Of a DNA stretch of 64,000 bases, positions 60,814-64,000 are shown piece after piece. The DNA comes from Mucilaginibacter sp. Bleaf8 (GTDB lineage: Bacteria > Bacteroidota > Bacteroidia > Sphingobacteriales > Sphingobacteriaceae): assembly GCF_018390515.1 (NCBI RefSeq), contig NZ_JAHBBK010000003.1, forward strand, positions 434,001 to 498,000, written 5' to 3'. Made by a program: the position numbers and the translations under genes. Under the pieces are notes generated by a model. The model did no database searches. It was not told the DNA's origin and saw nothing but the letters and a program-made list of their open reading frames with translations. Each line of letters begins with the position of its first letter. Within the stretch, counting starts at the first letter, position 1.

Positions 60814-62220
60814 ATGGAAGAAGAATTTGATTTTGGTTTTTCCGAAGATCCCAAGTTTTCGGTTGAACGGTACGAGGAGATGATCCGTAATCATGATCAG
60901 TACTTTTTTGATGCGCAGGCATTTGAAAACATTATTGATTATTACATAGAAAAAAACGATCCGGTGAAAGCCCTGCAGGTGGTGGAATATGCCCGCAACC
61001 AGCACCCTTTTGCCGCTGTATTCTTAATAAAACAGGCACAGCTGCTGGTGGTAACCAACCGGGTTTCAGAAGCTTTTGCCGCTCTGGATAAGGCCGCATT
61101 ACTGGAAGCTTCGGACGCTGATATCTACATTATTCGCGGTAACCTGTATGAAAGTATGGACCGCTATAACGAGGCACTCGAAAACTACGAGAAAGCTTTG
61201 GGTATGGCCGAAGAGACCGACGATATTTTGCTGCACATGGCTTACGTTTACCAGAACATGGGCGACTATGAAATGGCCATCCATTACCTAAAACAGTGCC
61301 TGAAGCAGAATATGGAAAACCAGGATGCCCTTTATGAGCTGGCGTTTTGTTATGATGTGATCGATAATCAGCAGGAAAGCATCCAGTTTTATCAGCAATA
61401 CATCGATAACGAGCCTTACAGCTACGCGGCCTGGTATAATCTGGGTAACGCTTACACCAAATTAAGCCTGTTTGAAAAAGCGATAGATGCGTATGATTAT
61501 GCCATACTCATTAAAGACAGCTTTGCGTCAGCTTACTTTAACAAAGGTAATGCGTTGGTGAACCTGGAAAAGTATGCTGAAGCGATTGAAGTGTACCGCC
61601 AAACTTTTGAGTATGAGCAGCCCAATGCCGATACTTACTGTGCTATAGGCGAGTGTTATGAAAAGCTGGAGCAGATGGACGAGGCGCGCTCTTTTTACAA
61701 AAAGGCGGTGCGTATGGATAGCAAACTGGCTGATGCCTGGTTTGGTATTGGCGTAACGCTCGATTTTGAAGAGCGTTATTTTGAGGCCCTGCACTTTTAT
61801 AAAAAAGCGCTTGATCTGGATATTGCCAATGCCGATTACTGGTTTGCCATTGCCGATGCCGAGTACAAGCTGGGCCACCTGAACGAAGCGGAAATTGCTT
61901 ATGACAGGGTAGTGGAGCTTAACCCGCTCGACGTGGATGCCTGGCTGGACTACTCATCCATATTGTATGAGCAGGATCGTTTGGATGATGCCATTGAGGT
62001 AATAGCCGATGCTATTAAAAATAACCCCGAGGCGGCCGAACTGTATTACCGTATGGTAGCTTACCTGTTTGCCAAAGGCGATTATAACGAGGCCTTGTCA
62101 AACCTCGAAATGGCGCTGGCAGCCGATCCGGAGAAGCACTATATTTTGTTTGATTACCTGCCGCAGCTGCAAAAAAATAAGATCATACTGGATATTATTA
62201 ACCGGTACACCAATAACTAA
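60814..62220 (+). CDS. Tetratricopeptide repeat protein
   Basis: A 468-residue protein made almost wholly of TPR units, about eleven to twelve from residue ~35 to the end (for example DRYNEALENYEKALGMAE, GDYEMAIHYLKQCLKQN and KYAEAIEVYRQTFEYEQ). There is no signal peptide, so it should be cytoplasmic and act as a protein-binding scaffold. The partner is not known. The acidic start MEEEFDFGFSEDP is typical of Bacteroidota members. It has its own terminator and possible operators upstream. Confidence 0.92.
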   Translation: MEEEFDFGFSEDPKFSVERYEEMIRNHDQYFFDAQAFENIIDYYIEKNDPVKALQVVEYARNQHPFAAVFLIKQAQLLVVTNRVSEAFAALDKAALLEASDADIYIIRGNLYESMDRYNEALENYEKALGMAEETDDILLHMAYVYQNMGDYEMAIHYLKQCLKQNMENQDALYELAFCYDVIDNQQESIQFYQQYIDNEPYSYAAWYNLGNAYTKLSLFEKAIDAYDYAILIKDSFASAYFNKGNALVNLEKYAEAIEVYRQTFEYEQPNADTYCAIGECYEKLEQMDEARSFYKKAVRMDSKLADAWFGIGVTLDFEERYFEALHFYKKALDLDIANADYWFAIADAEYKLGHLNEAEIAYDRVVELNPLDVDAWLDYSSILYEQDRLDDAIEVIADAIKNNPEAAELYYRMVAYLFAKGDYNEALSNLEMALAADPEKHYILFDYLPQLQKNKIILDIINRYTNN

Positions 62221-62228
62221 CTAAAATT

Positions 62229-62266
62229 AAAAAGCCGGCGTTCTTGAAACAGAACGCCGGCTTTTT
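62229..62266. terminator. Bidirectional terminator between TPR and AI-2E genes
   Basis: Perfect 16-bp inverted repeat (AAAAAGCCGGCGTTCT and its complement) with loop TGAAAC and a long T tract, between convergent genes. Confidence 0.88.
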
Positions 62267-62267
62267 T

Positions 62268-63353
62268 TTATGCGTTTTGTTGCGGTGGTGCCGGCGTTTG
62301 CGGCGCCTCTTCCGTACTGTTATTTTTTACATACAATTCATCAACCAGTACCATTGTGATAGCCAGCATCGGCGTAGCCAGAATAATGCCCAGCGCGCCG
62401 GATAATGTTCCCATCATTACCTGGCCAATAATAAGCAGGGCAGGCGGCAGGTTAATCATGCGGCGCTGAATGGTAGGGGTAATTATATTACTTTCAAGCG
62501 TTTGTATCAGGATGTAAAGGGCGGCTACAATGATGGCAGTTTGTGTGCTATCAACCAGGCCCAGCAATACGGCTGGCACCATAGCCATGAGCGGGCCAAA
62601 GTTGGGTATAAAGTTTAAAATACCTGCAATAACAGCCAACGCCAGTGCCATAGGTATGCCAATAATGCTTAGGCCGATAAACGTAAGCACAGCAATCAGT
62701 ACCATAGCGATCATCATGCCTTTGAGCCAGCCTTTCAGTACCAGGCTCAGACGGTCAATCACCTGCCGGGCTTTAGGCTGCCCGCTTTTAGGAATCAGTT
62801 TAATGATGCCGTTTTTATACAACGAGGGTTGTATGGTGAAAAATATTCCTAGAAACAGGATGATGTACATATCACCCAAAACACCAAAACTGGTACGGAA
62901 AAAGCTTTGGGCAGTATTGGTTATTTTTTGCGAGTCGGTGCCCGATATATTGTCCAGCATTTTTTTACCTAAAGGGTATTCGCTGATTTGTGCCTGCAGC
63001 CGGCTTACCAGTGCCGGAAAATCCTGACTTAAGGCACTTACCTGTTGTTGTATTTTGGTACCCATAAACCAAAATAGTGCCCCGGCAATAGCAAACGTAC
63101 CCAGTACCGATATAAGCATACATACCCGCCTGTTCATGGGCGTGCGGCGTTCAATAGCATCGGCCAGGCCATTGAAATAGGTGGCAATCAGGCAACCGGC
63201 TACCACCATCAGCAATACGTTAAAAGCTACTTTAATTATAAGAATAAGAATGGTAAGCAAGGCTACGCTGCCGGCAGCTATCCATACTTTTTGCAGATAG
63301 GTATAGTGCTTTTCGGTAGATGCTGTATGCGGGTCGTTGTCAAATATTGCCAT
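62268..63353 (-). CDS. AI-2E family (PerM/YdiK-like) transporter
   Basis: A 361-residue membrane protein with about eight helices, a soluble central loop (~residues 105-150) and the family motif region FIPNFGPLMAMVPAVLLGL, preceded by PMALALAVIAGIL, and TPTIQRRMINLPPALLI. The family includes Na/H antiporters and proteins first described as AI-2 exporters; substrate not predictable. The last residues are Pro/Ala/Gln-rich. Single gene. Confidence 0.93.
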   Translation of the reverse strand: MAIFDNDPHTASTEKHYTYLQKVWIAAGSVALLTILILIIKVAFNVLLMVVAGCLIATYFNGLADAIERRTPMNRRVCMLISVLGTFAIAGALFWFMGTKIQQQVSALSQDFPALVSRLQAQISEYPLGKKMLDNISGTDSQKITNTAQSFFRTSFGVLGDMYIILFLGIFFTIQPSLYKNGIIKLIPKSGQPKARQVIDRLSLVLKGWLKGMMIAMVLIAVLTFIGLSIIGIPMALALAVIAGILNFIPNFGPLMAMVPAVLLGLVDSTQTAIIVAALYILIQTLESNIITPTIQRRMINLPPALLIIGQVMMGTLSGALGIILATPMLAITMVLVDELYVKNNSTEEAPQTPAPPQQNA

Positions 63354-63556
63354 AAGCGGGTATGTTAAGTATATTACTTTAATAGCACACAGATAGCTTT
63401 ATTGTTTGTATTTTAATAGCGCGAAGTTTTAATACAGATACATCTGAAAGCAGCATTTCAATGAAAAATCAATATTTTAATGACCATCTGCTTTAAATTT
63501 TTTATCATCTTTGCAGCATTAAAACTTTTAGTTATAGTCTATAACTTAGATAGAGT

Positions 63557-64000
63557 ATGATCAATTACGCTTTGAATAATGTGCCCGAACGTACCGTTAA
63601 ACCCCGTACCAATGGCATGACTATGGTAATGGATAAGGGTTTGAGCCTGCGCCAAGTGGAAGACTTTTTGGAAGTAGCCGGTATATATACGGATATTGTG
63701 AAGCTGGGCTGGGCAACATCCTTTGTTACCCCGAACCTTACTGAGAAGCTCAACCTGTATAAACAAGCCGGTATCCCGGTGTATTTTGGTGGTACCCTGT
63801 TCGAAGCGTTCATCATCCGTAACCAGTTTGACGATTATCGCCGGGTTTTAGATAAATACCAGCTGCAACATGCCGAAGTGTCCGACGGCTCCATAACCAT
63901 TGAGCACGACATAAAGTGCGAGTACATCCGTAAGCTGAGCGAGCAGGTAACGGTTATTTCTGAAGTGGGCTCAAAAGATGTGCAAAAGATATTTGCCCCT
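63557..64000 (+). CDS. comA: Phosphosulfolactate synthase (ComA family), 3' end missing
   Basis: The frame from ATG 63557 runs out of the window; 148 residues are visible. Segments MVMDKGLSLRQVEDFLEVAG, DIVKLGWATSFV, IPVYFGGTLFEAF and AEVSDGSITIEH are hallmarks of phosphosulfolactate synthase (PF02679), which joins sulfite and phosphoenolpyruvate to make phosphosulfolactate, the first step of the archaeal coenzyme M route. Why Bacteroidota keep it is not clear; sulfonate or sulfonolipid precursor supply is a guess. Its upstream gap of ~200 bp holds a CATCTTTG sequence near 63503 as a weak promoter candidate. Confidence 0.9.
   Translation, partial: MINYALNNVPERTVKPRTNGMTMVMDKGLSLRQVEDFLEVAGIYTDIVKLGWATSFVTPNLTEKLNLYKQAGIPVYFGGTLFEAFIIRNQFDDYRRVLDKYQLQHAEVSDGSITIEHDIKCEYIRKLSEQVTVISEVGSKDVQKIFAP

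Overview
The window is a piece of a Bacteroidota chromosome, most likely Sphingobacteriaceae (Mucilaginibacter- or Pedobacter-like). The signs are the gene families present (DUF4175, DUF4153, M61, S41 and S9 peptidases, an RND-TolC operon with a glycine-rich adaptor, many lipoproteins starting CKKD), promoters of the Bacteroidota type (TTG/TTTG, about 19-22 bp, TAnnTTTG), weak or absent Shine-Dalgarno sequences, and long symmetric hairpin terminators between genes. Base composition is moderate (mid-40s % G+C by eye) with a few clearly AT-richer genes. No rRNA, tRNA, CRISPR array or transposase was recognised.

Layout. 1-3.6 kb: the end of a DUF4175 coiled-coil protein, an anti-sigma-type ATPase, ybeY and a glutathione peroxidase, all plus strand. 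3.7-4.6 kb: an AT-rich GIY-YIG/DUF4357 gene. 4.7-11.5 kb: minus-strand genes for a PhoD-like phosphatase, an AT-rich lipoprotein of unknown function, an MlaE-MlaF-MlaD lipid-transport operon and a pirin. 11.6-22.8 kb: a Rossmann-fold oxidoreductase coupled to an ABC-F ATPase, a rhomboid protease coupled to an M14 carboxypeptidase, a SNF2 helicase, a conserved hypothetical gene, a structured repeat element of about 470 bp, and lpxH. 22.9-26.8 kb: small membrane proteins, a membrane-bound LytTR regulator and a class C beta-lactamase-like hydrolase.

26.8-31.1 kb is the clearest accessory region. It holds an AT-rich AAA_13 ATPase with a CxxC hook and an HEPN-like C-terminus (candidate RloC-like anticodon nuclease), a GC-richer RepA/RecA-like ATPase with a terminal helix-turn-helix, and behind that gene's 5' end an array of ten TGTWCC repeats at helical-turn spacing.

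31.1-64 kb is mostly housekeeping and envelope biology: prolyl oligopeptidase, S41 protease, outer-membrane barrel, GT39-type glycosyltransferase, serS, rsmI, lnt, an M61 peptidase, an RND efflux operon, a response regulator fused by overlap to an N-acetylglucosamine kinase gene, HtrA protease, dapF, a SHOCT protein, pdhB, a DUF4153 protein, an S8 protease with a large insert, a TPR protein, an AI-2E-type transporter and the start of a phosphosulfolactate synthase gene.

Together the core genes serve the envelope (lipid A, lipoprotein acylation, lipid transport, periplasmic proteolysis, peptidoglycan precursor and amino-sugar recycling). The best candidates for something undescribed are the compensatory-hairpin repeat element at 21.48-21.95 kb, the phased TGTWCC array at 30.81-30.96 kb with its ATPase, and the RloC-like gene. 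All functions are inferred from sequence reading only; no database search was run.
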